Below, in pieces: positions 9,042 to 17,008 of a stretch of DNA of 64,000 nucleotides. Under the pieces are notes generated by a model. That model was not told where the DNA came from, ran no database searches, and saw only the letters and a program-made list of their open reading frames with translations. Source of the DNA: Spirochaeta thermophila DSM 6578 (lineage in GTDB: Bacteria > Spirochaetota > Spirochaetia > Winmispirales > Winmispiraceae); NCBI RefSeq assembly GCF_000184345.1, contig NC_017583.1, forward strand, positions 1,674,001 to 1,738,000. Reading direction: 5' to 3'. A program made the translations under genes and the position numbers. Numbering within the stretch: position 1 is the stretch's first letter; each line of letters starts with the position of its first letter.

Positions 9042-9236
9042 ATGGGGAAGCTCCCTCGCACCACTCTACGCCCACTCGCCTGTCCATTCTGCGGGAGGAC
9101 CAGTCTTCACTCACTCCCTCCCCTCACACAAAAGGAAGACGCGCTCAAGATGCCCTGCCCTTTGTGCCGGCGGACCTTCCTCGTGATCCGGAAGAAAGGC
9201 CTTCTCGGTACCCGTTATCGGTGCCATATCCTCTAG
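9042..9236 (+). CDS. small zinc-ribbon protein
   Basis: A 64-residue basic protein with two CxxC knuckles, CPFCG near residue 14 and CPLC near residue 39, which form a likely four-cysteine zinc ribbon. An AGAGGA Shine-Dalgarno lies eight bases before the ATG and a TATACT hexamer lies upstream at about 9017. It is unlike anything I can name. It sits beside the divergent ZIP transporter, so a metal-related role is possible but unproven. Confidence 0.55.
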   Translation: MGKLPRTTLRPLACPFCGRTSLHSLPPLTQKEDALKMPCPLCRRTFLVIRKKGLLGTRYRCHIL

Positions 9237-9277
9237 TAACGTGCGTCCAATGAACTCAGCACCCGACCTCGACCTCA

Positions 9278-9958
9278 TCATGCAAGGCCCAATGCCGCAC
9301 GCTGCGCCTCGTAGATGAGCCCGATCTCCTGTGCCGCGAGGTCGAGCATGGCATCGAGTTCCTCTCTGGTGAAGGCCCCCTTCTCCCCATTGCCCTGCAC
9401 CTCAACCAGCCTGTCATCACACATCACCACGTTCATGTCCACCTGCGCGGCCAGATCGTGTGCAAAATCCAGATCGGCCACCAGCTGGCCCTCCACGATA
9501 CCCACGCTCACCGCCGCCACCTGTCCTGCCAGAAAGTACTCAGGCCCCTCCACCCCGTGGAGCTCGGCGAGCTTCTCAAGCGCCTGGTAGAGCGCCACCC
9601 ATCCCCCGCTTATGGCCGCAGTCCTCGTCCCACCGTCCGCCTGGAGCACATCGCAGTCTATCACAATGGTATAGGGTCCCAGCCTTGTGCGGTCGAGGGC
9701 GGCCCTGAGTGACCTCCCGATGAACCGCTGGATCTCCACCGCCCTGCTATCCCGCTCCCTCCGCTTACGCCCTTCGGGCACACTCGCAGGAAGCATGGCG
9801 TACTCAGCAGTGAGCCACCCCTCCCCTTCCTGCTCGATGAAGGGCGGCACCCCTTCTTCTATGGAAGCCGCACACAGCACCTTGGTGTTCCCGAACGAGA
9901 CCAGACATGATCCCGCAGGATAGGCAAGCACACCTACTTCAAACGACATGGGCCTCAT
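9278..9958 (-). CDS. rph: ribonuclease PH
   Basis: A 226-residue phosphorolytic 3'-5' exoribonuclease that trims tRNA 3' ends. Family motifs are clear: GNTKVLCAASIE, GWLTAEYAMLPAS, EIQRFIGRSLRAALD, IDCDVLQADGGTRTAAISG and the C-terminal GEKGAFTREEL. The usual N-terminal MRxDGRxxxELRP segment is almost absent; the protein starts MRPMSFEVGVLAYPAGS, about ten residues shorter than most family members. No in-frame start with a usable Shine-Dalgarno exists upstream: the AGGAGG at about 9984 is 21 bases away, and an in-frame stop lies just beyond it. A promoter directly before the ATG suggests a leaderless mRNA. Confidence 0.93.
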   Translation of the reverse strand: MRPMSFEVGVLAYPAGSCLVSFGNTKVLCAASIEEGVPPFIEQEGEGWLTAEYAMLPASVPEGRKRRERDSRAVEIQRFIGRSLRAALDRTRLGPYTIVIDCDVLQADGGTRTAAISGGWVALYQALEKLAELHGVEGPEYFLAGQVAAVSVGIVEGQLVADLDFAHDLAAQVDMNVVMCDDRLVEVQGNGEKGAFTREELDAMLDLAAQEIGLIYEAQRAALGLA

Positions 9959-9965
9959 GCGAGCT

Positions 9966-9995
9966 ATGCTAGAAGGAAGCTTCCTCCTCTGTCAA
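9966..9995 (-). promoter_or_regulatory. rph promoter, probably leaderless
   Basis: TTGACA at 9990-9995, an 18-bp spacer and TAGCAT at 9966-9971. Only seven bases separate the -10 from the rph ATG at 9958, so transcription would begin at or beside the start codon. A palindrome AGGAAGCTTCCT lies in the spacer. Confidence 0.5.
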
Positions 9996-10082
9996 GGAAA
10001 CATCCGTCACCTTATCATCACGGATCACCGCGACTTCATATCCCATTCGCAACACCCATCCTGTAACTTCTTCCCTGCTCTA

Positions 10083-10111
10083 TTGTTTTTTCTAGAAAGT
10101 ACCCGTATCAT
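10083..10111 (+). promoter_or_regulatory. promoter of the gliding-type ABC operon
   Basis: TTGTTT at 10083-10088, a 17-bp spacer and TATCAT at 10106-10111. It is followed 33 bases later by a small membrane-protein gene with a good Shine-Dalgarno. Confidence 0.5.
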
Positions 10112-10143
10112 AGGTACGCATGAAACCCCGAAGGAGGACTCCG

Positions 10144-10368
10144 ATGCGACCACACCTCCAGACGCTCGTGCCGTCTCTGGTTGCGCTCGCCGTTCCGGTG
10201 CTCCTCTACATACGGGGTGACATCCTCAAGGTCCTCCAACCTCCCCTCACCCTCTACAACGCATTCTCGCTCTTCCTCTACGGTGCGCTCGCCGTTGGGG
10301 GTGTGTGGGGGATCGTCCGCTCGTTCTTCGACAAGGGCGAGGCGAACGAGGACCGCTCAGACTCCTGA
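10144..10368 (+). CDS. small two-TM membrane protein
   Basis: A 74-residue protein with two hydrophobic segments (residues about 5-22 and 38-57) and an acidic tail. AAGGAGG lies six bases before the ATG at 10144, which favours this start over the ATG at 10120. It is the first gene of the operon encoding a GldA/GldF/GldG-like ABC system and may be an accessory subunit. I do not recognise a family. Confidence 0.6.
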   Translation: MRPHLQTLVPSLVALAVPVLLYIRGDILKVLQPPLTLYNAFSLFLYGALAVGGVWGIVRSFFDKGEANEDRSDS

Positions 10369-10414
10369 GCCGCACACGAGCGGCCGTCAATCTCATGCAG
10401 GGAAGGAGGAAGCC

Positions 10415-11374
10415 GTGATCGAAGTCCAACATCTCACCAAACGCTACGGCATCCACACGGCGGTCCACGACGTGAGTTTCAGCATCCAGAAAGGAGAGAT
10501 CGTGGGGTTCCTCGGCCCCAACGGCGCGGGGAAGAGTACCACCATGAACATCCTCACCGGGTATCTCTCGGCCACCGAGGGCACCGTCGTCATCGACGGG
10601 GTGAAGCTCCTCGAAGAGCCGGAGGAGTGCAAGAAGAAGATCGGCTATCTGCCCGAGAACCCGCCCCTCTACGGCCACCTCACGGTGGACGAGTTCCTCA
10701 GGTTCGTCGCCGACCTCAAATACGTACCGAGGCGACGCCAGAAAGAACACCTCGAGTCGATCATGGAGAAGGTGGGGATCCTCCACGTGAGGGGACGCCT
10801 GGTGCGCAACCTCTCGAAGGGGTACAAGCAGCGCGTGGGGCTCGCACAGGCCCTCGTAGGGGATCCCGAGATCCTCATCCTGGACGAGCCCACCATAGGA
10901 CTCGACCCCAGACAGATCATCGACATCCGCACCCTCATCAAGGACCTCGGGAAGGACAGGACCGTGATCCTGAGCTCCCACATTCTCCCCGAGGTGAGCA
11001 TGGTGTGCAAACGGGTGCTCATCATCAACAACGGGGTCATCGTGGCCGACGACACCCCTGAGAACCTCGCCAAGCGGCTCATGGGTACCAATACCCTGCT
11101 CCTCCGCATCGAGGGCACGAGAGAGGCGGTGGAGAAGGCCCTCTCCGCCGTCAAGGAGGTGCAGGAGCTGGAGTTCCGCCCCTCCCAGGAAGAGGGTACG
11201 GTCGAGGTGGTGGCCAAGGCCCCGGAGGAAACCGACATCCGCAAGGCGGTCTTCACCGCCTGCGCCAGGGCCGGCCTCCCCATACTCCAGATGCGATCGC
11301 TCGACATCTCGCTCGAGGACATCTTCCTCCAGCTCGTCACCCAGGAATCCCAGACCAAGGAGGCAATCGCATGA
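10415..11374 (+). CDS. ABC transporter ATP-binding protein (GldA-like)
   Basis: A 319-residue ATPase: Walker A GPNGAGKST, signature LSKGYKQRVGLAQAL, Walker B ILILDEPTIGLD, H-loop SSHILPE, then a C-terminal regulatory domain of about 100 residues ending SLEDIFLQLVTQ. This is the layout of ABC-2 exporters of the gliding-motility/Nos type. The start is GTG at 10415 with AAGGAGG at ideal spacing; the frame extends upstream but out of family homology. The stop overlaps the permease ATG (ATGA). Confidence 0.92.
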   Translation: MIEVQHLTKRYGIHTAVHDVSFSIQKGEIVGFLGPNGAGKSTTMNILTGYLSATEGTVVIDGVKLLEEPEECKKKIGYLPENPPLYGHLTVDEFLRFVADLKYVPRRRQKEHLESIMEKVGILHVRGRLVRNLSKGYKQRVGLAQALVGDPEILILDEPTIGLDPRQIIDIRTLIKDLGKDRTVILSSHILPEVSMVCKRVLIINNGVIVADDTPENLAKRLMGTNTLLLRIEGTREAVEKALSAVKEVQELEFRPSQEEGTVEVVAKAPEETDIRKAVFTACARAGLPILQMRSLDISLEDIFLQLVTQESQTKEAIA

Positions 11375-12234
11375 AGGCGATCTACAAGAAGGAACTGCTC
11401 ACCTACTTCGTGAGTCCGCTGGGTTACGTCTTCATGGGGCTCTTCCTCCTCACCACGGGTTTCTTCTTCGCCACAGGGAATCTCTTCACGAGGAGCCCCG
11501 AATACGCGAGCTTCTTCTCCTCGGTGATCATGGTCTTTCTTTTCTCCGCGCCTATCCTCACCATGCGGCTTCTCTCCGAGGAGAAGAATCAGAAGACCGA
11601 TCAGCTCCTCCTCACCGCCCCCGTGCCGGTATGGCAGATCGTCACAGGGAAGTTCCTCGCCGCCTTCACGGTCTTTGCCCTCACCCTTCTCGCCACCGTG
11701 GTGTATGCCGTCATCATCGAGATCCACGGTTCCCTTCCCCTCTGGGAGACGGTGGGAAGCTATGTCGGCTTTCTCCTCCTTGGTGGGTGCTACATTGCAG
11801 TGGGCACCTTCATCTCGGCGGTCACCGAGAACCAGATCACTGCGGGCCTTGTCACCTTCTTCGCCATTCTCTTCTTCATCCTCATCGACAGCATTGCGAA
11901 TGCCCTCCCTGCGGACGCCACCGCCGGTGCCGTATTTGCGGTACTCCTGATCGGAGCCCTCGGATTCTATCTCTACAGCACCACGAGGAATCCCCTTCTC
12001 GCCGCAGCGGTACTCCTCGTCGGTATCCTCGCCATAGGTATCGGCTACGGTATCGAGAAGAGCCTGTTCGAACGTCTCATACAGAAGGTGCTCGGGTGGT
12101 TTTCCATCAATAAGCGGTACCAGGAGTTCGGGCTTGGCATTTTCAACGTGACCTCCATTGTGTACTACCTCTCGTTCATCACCTTCTTCCTGTTCATCAC
12201 CACACACGCGCTCGAGAAACGACGCTGGTCGTAA
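11371..12234 (+). CDS. ABC-2 type permease (GldF-like)
   Basis: A 287-residue inner-membrane protein with about six hydrophobic segments. It begins MKAIYKKELLTYFVSPLGYV, typical of the GldF-type permease family in which the first residues form an amphipathic lead into TM1. The motif RLLSEEKNQKTDQLLLTAP matches the conserved cytoplasmic loop of this family. It is translationally coupled to the ATPase by a 4-base overlap. The substrate is unknown. Confidence 0.88.
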   Translation: MKAIYKKELLTYFVSPLGYVFMGLFLLTTGFFFATGNLFTRSPEYASFFSSVIMVFLFSAPILTMRLLSEEKNQKTDQLLLTAPVPVWQIVTGKFLAAFTVFALTLLATVVYAVIIEIHGSLPLWETVGSYVGFLLLGGCYIAVGTFISAVTENQITAGLVTFFAILFFILIDSIANALPADATAGAVFAVLLIGALGFYLYSTTRNPLLAAAVLLVGILAIGIGYGIEKSLFERLIQKVLGWFSINKRYQEFGLGIFNVTSIVYYLSFITFFLFITTHALEKRRWS

Positions 12235-12244
12235 GGAGGCCGGA

Positions 12245-13711
12245 ATGAAACAGATATTCAAACATATACGATCTGCCATGGAAGGTTTCATCTCTTCTCT
12301 CAACAGGGATCCGGTACGGTACGGCGGGTATGCGGCCATCCTCACGGTAGGTATGGCACTCCTCCTCGTATTGGTGAACATCCTGGTCCAGCAGATCGAT
12401 CTCAAGTTCGACCTCACCGAGGAGAAGCTCTTCTCCCTTTCAGAGGAGAGTCTCAACTTTCTCAAAGGGCTCGATGAGGACATCACCGTCATCGCCCTCT
12501 ACGAGGAAGGAAAGGCCCCGCGGGTAGTACAGGAGGTACTCACCCTCTACGAGAAGGCCTCTCCTCGAATTCACGTGGAGTACATGGACCTGGAGAAAAA
12601 CCCTCAACTCGTCACGGAGTACGAAAAGGAGGGAGAGCGTCTCCAGCAGGGATCGATCATCGTGAAGGGAGAAGGAGCCTACAGGATCATCAGCTCGTAC
12701 GATCTCTATGACATCAACTACAACTCTCCCCAGGGACCCGAGATCACGGGGTTCTCTGCAGAGAAGCGCATCACCGCAGCGATTCACGCCGTGACCACCG
12801 GCGCGAGCCCTGTGGTCTACGAGCTGGTGGGACACCGCGAGGAACGACTCTCCCGTTACGCAATGAACGACTTCCTCGAACGGGAGAACCTCACCTCCAA
12901 GGAACTCAACCTTCTCCAGGAAGGCGAGGTCCCTGAGGACGCAGCCGTGGTGCTCATCCTCGCGCCCAAGCAAGACCTCACCCCGGGCGAGGCAGACCTG
13001 CTTGACGCATATCTCGCTGAAGGAGGACGACTCTTCGTCGCGGCCGATGTGCGGGCAGGAGAGCTTCCGGTGCTCAACGATCTACTCTCCAGATATGGCG
13101 CTCGGTTCGACTACGGATTCGTGATCGAGCAGGACAGGGAGCGCCATACAGGCAACCCTTATCAGGTGGTCCCCAACGTGGAGTACCATGATATCACCAA
13201 GACCATCACCCAGAACAAAGAGGCGATCGTCCTCCAGTGGACGCAGGCCGTGAAGGAAGAGGAGATCAAGAGGCGGAACGTGAGTGTCACGCCTCTCCTC
13301 ACCTCTTCGGACAGATCCTTTCTCCGAAAGGACCTGGAGAGAGAAGACATCCAGAGAGGAGAGGGCGACATCCCCGGCCCGCACACACTCGCGGCAGCTA
13401 TAGAGGAACGTCTCGACGACAGGGGAGAGAAGAAGACGCGGATCGTCCTCGTGGGCGCCGGCACACTGCTCGAAACCTTGTATCCCTTCAACGCCCAGAT
13501 CCCCGGTAATCTCGACTTCTTCATGGGCGGTGTGCTCTGGTGCATCGAGAGGAAGGACATGCTCTCCATTCCCTCCAAGAGCCTTCTCAATCTCCCCCTC
13601 AGTCTGACCGCCACGCAGGTGCTCGTCTATAGCGTGGTGGTAGTAGCCGTGATCCCCCTCGCCTTCTTCATCACTGGAACCATCATCTGGCTCAGGAGGA
13701 GGCATCTGTGA
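12245..13711 (+). CDS. GldG-like ABC transporter auxiliary protein
   Basis: A 488-residue protein with one N-terminal TM helix (about residues 22-45), a large extracytoplasmic domain and one C-terminal TM helix ending in a basic RRRHL tail. The segment FDLTEEKLFSLSEESLNFLKGLDEDITVIAL is diagnostic of the ABC_transp_aux/GldG family. The ATG at 12245 has AAGGAGGCC upstream. It lies between the permease and the DUF4340 gene and overlaps the latter by four bases. It probably forms the periplasmic arm of the ABC complex. Confidence 0.88.
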   Translation: MKQIFKHIRSAMEGFISSLNRDPVRYGGYAAILTVGMALLLVLVNILVQQIDLKFDLTEEKLFSLSEESLNFLKGLDEDITVIALYEEGKAPRVVQEVLTLYEKASPRIHVEYMDLEKNPQLVTEYEKEGERLQQGSIIVKGEGAYRIISSYDLYDINYNSPQGPEITGFSAEKRITAAIHAVTTGASPVVYELVGHREERLSRYAMNDFLERENLTSKELNLLQEGEVPEDAAVVLILAPKQDLTPGEADLLDAYLAEGGRLFVAADVRAGELPVLNDLLSRYGARFDYGFVIEQDRERHTGNPYQVVPNVEYHDITKTITQNKEAIVLQWTQAVKEEEIKRRNVSVTPLLTSSDRSFLRKDLEREDIQRGEGDIPGPHTLAAAIEERLDDRGEKKTRIVLVGAGTLLETLYPFNAQIPGNLDFFMGGVLWCIERKDMLSIPSKSLLNLPLSLTATQVLVYSVVVVAVIPLAFFITGTIIWLRRRHL

Positions 13712-15177
13712 ACAAGCGTGCAAAGAGTCTCGTGATCCTGCTCTCCGCCACCACCGTGGTGGCGGCGCTCATTCTCGTCCGCCCGCTCCTCCAGAAGGAG
13801 GAAGAGATAGAGGAGGATACGATCCTCTACGTGAGGACCCTCGAACGACAGGACATCGTGAGAGTCACGGTGGAACCCTCGGGGCTCGTCTTCGTTCGCG
13901 AGAAGAAAGAAGGAGAGGAAGGGTTGGGTGAATGGAAGTTCGCAGGCGAGACCCCTTACGCGATCGACAACTCAGAGGTGACGAGTCGCTGCTACAGCCT
14001 CACCAACCTGCGGGCCGACAGACTTCTCGAGGAGAACACCCAGGATCTCGCAAAATACGGACTGGATACACCACGGGCGAGCGTGCTCCTTGAAGACAAG
14101 AACGGAAACACCGAACGGATCCTCCTGGGAGACCTGAGTCCGGCGGGAAACACCTATTATGCGATGCGTGAAGGGGATAGCGCGGTATACACCATCCCCA
14201 AGTACATGGGAGACGCGTTCCTCATCACCCTGGACGACATAAGGGACAAACACCTCGCCTCGATCGACAGCAGCAAGCTGAAATATCTTCTCCTCGAGAG
14301 AAAGGGAGCCGCCCCCATCGAGATACAACCGACCACCCAGGAGGACAGGATCTTCGCACCTCTGAACACCTACAAGCTCACGAAACCCCTCGCCTACTGG
14401 ATCGCCATCGATCCCCAGAAGTTCGAGGACTTCATCCTCCCCGTAACCGGGATCATGATCCAGGAGTTCACGGACCTCACTCCGGAGAAGGTGAATCTGG
14501 TCGATCCTCCCTATCACCTCCTGGTGGAGGGCGAGGACGAGACGCTCGATCTCTACATAGGCAGCCAGCTTCCCGACGGCAGGTACTACGCCCGCAGGCC
14601 GGAGAGCCATGAGGTGTTCGTGATCAAAGACATAAGCCGCGTACTCACGGCCTCTCCGTTCGACTTCATCGACACTATGATCTTTCTGGTGAACATAGAC
14701 AACGTGGAAAGCTTCTCCATCATGGCTTCGGATGTCACCTATGAAGCGAAGATCGAGAGGGTAGCGAAGCCTGCACCCACGCCCTCCCCCACTCCGGGAG
14801 CATCCCCTGCATCGAGTCCTACGCCCACACCCACGCCTGAGGTAGAAGAACACTTCTACCTCAACGGCAAGGAGATAGAGGAGAAGGCCTTCCGCCAGTT
14901 CTATCAGAAGTGCGTGGGGATCGCCGGTGATTCCCCGAATCCCGCCCCGGACATCACGGGGAAACCGGAGGTGGTGATCTCCTACCGGTTCGACGAGACC
15001 CTCGGACACAAGAGTGAGCAGATCGCCTTCATCCCCTACGATGAAGAGTTCTACGCAGCTCAGCGGAGGGGCAAGGCCTACTTCCTCGTCTCCCGGAGGC
15101 AGATCGAGGCCCTCCTCGAAGCGGCCGAGGAAACCCTCACCCACCAGGTGGTAAGGGCGGAGGAGGCGGGAAGCTAG
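13708..15177 (+). CDS. DUF4340 protein
   Basis: A 489-residue protein with an N-terminal TM anchor (residues about 7-26). A DUF4340-type domain contains WKFAGETPYAIDNSEVTSRCYSLTNLRADRLLE and repeated GLDTPRASVLLEDKNG-type strands. A Pro-Thr-Ser linker near residues 353-375 separates a final domain. GTG at 13708 overlaps the stop of the GldG-like gene. DUF4340 proteins commonly close GldFG-type operons. It is last in the operon before a strong terminator. Confidence 0.85.
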   Translation: MNKRAKSLVILLSATTVVAALILVRPLLQKEEEIEEDTILYVRTLERQDIVRVTVEPSGLVFVREKKEGEEGLGEWKFAGETPYAIDNSEVTSRCYSLTNLRADRLLEENTQDLAKYGLDTPRASVLLEDKNGNTERILLGDLSPAGNTYYAMREGDSAVYTIPKYMGDAFLITLDDIRDKHLASIDSSKLKYLLLERKGAAPIEIQPTTQEDRIFAPLNTYKLTKPLAYWIAIDPQKFEDFILPVTGIMIQEFTDLTPEKVNLVDPPYHLLVEGEDETLDLYIGSQLPDGRYYARRPESHEVFVIKDISRVLTASPFDFIDTMIFLVNIDNVESFSIMASDVTYEAKIERVAKPAPTPSPTPGASPASSPTPTPTPEVEEHFYLNGKEIEEKAFRQFYQKCVGIAGDSPNPAPDITGKPEVVISYRFDETLGHKSEQIAFIPYDEEFYAAQRRGKAYFLVSRRQIEALLEAAEETLTHQVVRAEEAGS

Positions 15178-15196
15178 CCGAGGGGGCTCACAGGCA

Positions 15197-15233
15197 TAAA
15201 AGAGCGCGCCCTGTGGGGCGCGCTCTTTCTTTT
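15197..15233. terminator. bidirectional rho-independent terminator
   Basis: AGAGCGCGCCC (15201-15211), loop TGTG, GGGCGCGCTCT (15216-15226), then TTCTTTT. AAAA precedes the stem, so it also works leftward. It separates the convergent DUF4340 and hydA genes. Confidence 0.92.
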
Positions 15234-15246
15234 CCAGCCGCTCATG

Positions 15247-17001
15247 TTATTTGAGATAGAGCGGCCTAGCTGTATAGTGCGTGTGAAGGTATTTATGGGC
15301 CTTCTCGCTGAGCGGTTTTTCGAGGAACTCCTCATACAGCTGCTTGATGGCAGGGTTCTGGTGTGAGCACCGGTACACCGAACGCTCGTCGTCGGTGTAG
15401 ATCCCTGCAGCCCGCTTGGCCCTGATTTCGTCGGTGGCGCCATACGGCTGACCCCCGCCCCCCACACATCCGCCGCGACAGGCCATCACCTCGATGAAGT
15501 GATAGGGTGGTTCCTTGCCTTCTTGCAAGGCCTGCTTCACCCTATCGAGCACGTACTGGACGTTGGAGATGGAGTGGGCCACCGCGATCCGCACCTGCGT
15601 GCCATCGATATCCAGAGTGGCCTCCTTCACACCGTCGAGTCCTCTGATGGGAGTGTACTCCACCTTCTCCATCTCCTTGCCGGTGATGAAGTAGTACACA
15701 GTACGAACAGCCGCCTCCATCACACCTCCGGTGACGCCGAAGATGGTACCGGCACCGGTGTATATCCCCAGCGGTTGATCCGCCTCTTCATCCGGGAGGT
15801 TGTGGAAGTCGATACCGGCCGACTTGATCATACGGGCGAGTTCCCGGGTAGTGATGGAGGCATCCTGATCCTTGTAACCCGAAGAGTACATGTTCTCGTC
15901 ACGTTCGATCTCGTACTTCTTACTGGTACAGGGCATCACCGAGACCATGAAGATCTTGGAAGGATCGATCCCCTTCTTCTGGGCGTAGTAGGTCTTCACC
16001 ATGGCGGCGAGCATCATCTGCGGCGACTTGGCCGAAGAGAAGTGGGGGATCATCTCGGGGTAGTACTTCTCAAGGTAGTCCACCCACGAGGGACAACACG
16101 TGGTGATGAGGGGAATGGGGCCCTTGCCGTGGGCGAATCGCTCCACGAACTCGCTCGCCTCCTCCATGATGGTGAGGTCGGCGGCGAAATTGGTATCAAA
16201 GATCGCGTCAAACCCAAGTCGTCGAAGTGCGGCATAGGTCTTACCGGTGAGAAGTGTGCCGGGCTCGTAGCCAAAGGCCTCCCCTATGGCCACGCGCACC
16301 GCAGGAGCGATCTGTACCACGGTGTGGATCTCGGGATCCATGATGGCTTCCCACACCTTCCGGGTGTCGTCCTTCTCGTAGATGGCTCCGACGGGACAGT
16401 GGGCCGAGCACTGGCCGCACTTGATACACGGGCTGTCGTTGAGCGCGATGTCGCCCGCCGGAGCGATACGGGTACCGTCGCCCCTTCCCAGAAACTCGAG
16501 CGCCCACACGTTCTGCATGCTCTGACACACGTTCACACACCTGCCGCACTTCACACACTTCGAAGGATCGAGCACGATGGAGGGGGTGGAGCTGTCCTTG
16601 GGCAGATCAACGATGTTCTTCTCGTAGGGCTGCTCCCGTACTCCGAACTCGGCGGCAAGGCGCTGCAGTTCGCAGTTCTGGTTACGCGGACAGTAGAGAC
16701 AATCATCGGGATGGGTGGAGAGGATGAGCTCGATGACGGTCTTTCTCACCTGAACGATCTCAGGATCGTGAGTGATCACCTCCATCCCATCCTCGAGCGG
16801 TGTGGCACAGGCCCTGAGCATCTTGGGGCTGCCCGCCACCTTCACCACACAGATACCACACGCACCCCACGCAGGCAGGTCGGGATGGTGACAGAGGGTA
16901 GGGATCTTCACCTGTGTCTGCTTTGCTGCATCGAGGATGCTCGTGCCCTCAGGCACCTCTACCTGTATGCCGTTTATCGTAGCCGTTATCGTCTTCATCA
17001 T
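15247..17001 (-). CDS. hydA: [FeFe] hydrogenase catalytic subunit (NADH-linked, HydA)
   Basis: A 584-residue cytosolic subunit that makes or oxidises H2 at the H-cluster. Domains in order: N-terminal 2Fe-2S (C37, C48, C51, C65), a His-ligated 4Fe-4S (H97, C101, C104, C110), two ferredoxin clusters (C149/152/155/159 and C192/195/198/202), then the H domain. L1 is TTCCPSW (C302 proton relay, C303 ligand), L2 is MPCTSKK (C358), and L3 is MACRGGCVGGGGQP (C508, C512). All catalytic residues are present. It is last in the hydC-HATPase-ferredoxin-like-hydB-hydA operon and matches the bifurcating or NADH-dependent trimeric group. The ATG pair at 17001/16998 follows AAGGGGG. Confidence 0.97.
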   Translation of the reverse strand: MMKTITATINGIQVEVPEGTSILDAAKQTQVKIPTLCHHPDLPAWGACGICVVKVAGSPKMLRACATPLEDGMEVITHDPEIVQVRKTVIELILSTHPDDCLYCPRNQNCELQRLAAEFGVREQPYEKNIVDLPKDSSTPSIVLDPSKCVKCGRCVNVCQSMQNVWALEFLGRGDGTRIAPAGDIALNDSPCIKCGQCSAHCPVGAIYEKDDTRKVWEAIMDPEIHTVVQIAPAVRVAIGEAFGYEPGTLLTGKTYAALRRLGFDAIFDTNFAADLTIMEEASEFVERFAHGKGPIPLITTCCPSWVDYLEKYYPEMIPHFSSAKSPQMMLAAMVKTYYAQKKGIDPSKIFMVSVMPCTSKKYEIERDENMYSSGYKDQDASITTRELARMIKSAGIDFHNLPDEEADQPLGIYTGAGTIFGVTGGVMEAAVRTVYYFITGKEMEKVEYTPIRGLDGVKEATLDIDGTQVRIAVAHSISNVQYVLDRVKQALQEGKEPPYHFIEVMACRGGCVGGGGQPYGATDEIRAKRAAGIYTDDERSVYRCSHQNPAIKQLYEEFLEKPLSEKAHKYLHTHYTARPLYLK

Positions 17002-17008
17002 GGCCCCC

